The notes beneath the pieces were generated by a model. It was not told where the DNA came from. It saw nothing but the letters and a program-made list of their open reading frames with translations, and ran no database searches. Below, piece by piece: positions 22,164 through 22,330 of a stretch of 22,330 nt of DNA (position 1 is its first letter; each line of letters opens with the position of its first letter). Position numbers and translations under genes: made by a program. Source of the stretch: Syntrophaceae bacterium UBA1163 (GTDB taxonomy: Bacteria > Desulfobacterota > BSN033 > UBA1163); NCBI GenBank assembly GCA_002311635.1, contig DBZJ01000039.1, forward strand, positions 1 through 22,330, given 5' to 3'.

Positions 22164-22330
22164 GGGCAAACCCTGTATTTTCGGATCAGCGATGCTTTAT
22201 TTTGACCCATGCTGTTATTGAAGATGGTCTTAGAAGTAAATAGATCGGCCATTGCATTTTCTCAGCGAAATGACAATATTTTGAAATGGAGATACCCACC
22301 GAGGTTAACGAAAGCCCTCCAAAAATACAG
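22164..22330. promoter_or_regulatory. Second copy of the GGGYAAACCCTGTATTTT element
   Basis: GGGCAAACCCTGTATTTT (22164-22181) matches 18101-18118 at 17 of 18 bases. It is followed by GATG and TTTATTTTGA in similar order to the first copy, and the window ends in AAAAATACAG (22321-22330), an inverse of the core. It lies 67 bases upstream of the small cysteine-motif gene start. The remaining sequence from 22134 to the end shows no gene. Confidence 0.45.

Overview
The window is dominated by one long minus-strand operon for a complete 14-subunit respiratory complex I (NADH:quinone oxidoreductase), in the order nuoA-BCD-E-F-G-H-I-J-K-L-M-N (about 17977 down to 2711). It is flanked by short accessory gene groups. 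Three things suggest an anaerobic or facultatively anaerobic Gram-negative bacterium, possibly Desulfobacterota-like: a periplasmic selenocysteine peroxiredoxin, a lipoprotein with a standard lipobox, and GTCATTGCGAG-type dispersed palindromes. The taxonomic guess is an inference of low confidence, because no rRNA or other marker gene is present.

Layout from left to right. Positions 1-676 hold the 3' two thirds or so of a plus-strand group II intron. Its reverse transcriptase has been almost entirely deleted, while domains V and VI look intact. A terminator-like hairpin follows at 698-731. Next come minus-strand genes: a macro-domain ADP-ribose hydrolase (755-1294), then a two-gene operon with its own candidate promoter and terminator. 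That operon encodes a lipoprotein (1457-2065) and, upstream of it, an exported peroxiredoxin (2062-2625) in which an in-frame UGA sits exactly at the peroxidatic cysteine and is followed by a SECIS-like hairpin. This is the strongest discovery in the window.

The nuo operon occupies 2711-17977. NuoB, NuoC and NuoD are fused into one 825-residue polypeptide, so 12 ORFs encode 14 subunits. Some junctions are tight or overlapping (A/BCD, E/F, G/H, H/I, J/K). The other six (D/E, F/G, I/J, K/L, L/M, M/N) contain AT-rich or GC-rich palindromic or repeated spacer sequence of several unrelated families.

Divergently from nuoA, the plus strand carries an M50 site-2-type protease with CBS domains (18308-19438). 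The right end is a minus-strand group: a short cysteine-motif protein (21927-22097), a decayed DUF2914 remnant (about 21627-21935), a bacterioferritin-like protein (21092-21538), an AlkA-type DNA glycosylase (20088-21011) and a DUF488 protein (19487-20056).

Functionally, NuoEFG form the NADH-oxidising arm, NuoBCD and NuoI form the connecting quinone-reducing arm, and NuoAHJKLMN form the proton-pumping membrane arm. The selenoperoxiredoxin, ferritin-like protein, DNA glycosylase and macrodomain protein suggest an oxidative or nucleic-acid damage theme around the operon, but this is inferred from context only. An 18-base motif, GGGYAAACCCTGTATTTT, occurs both upstream of nuoA and upstream of the right-hand group and may be a shared control element.
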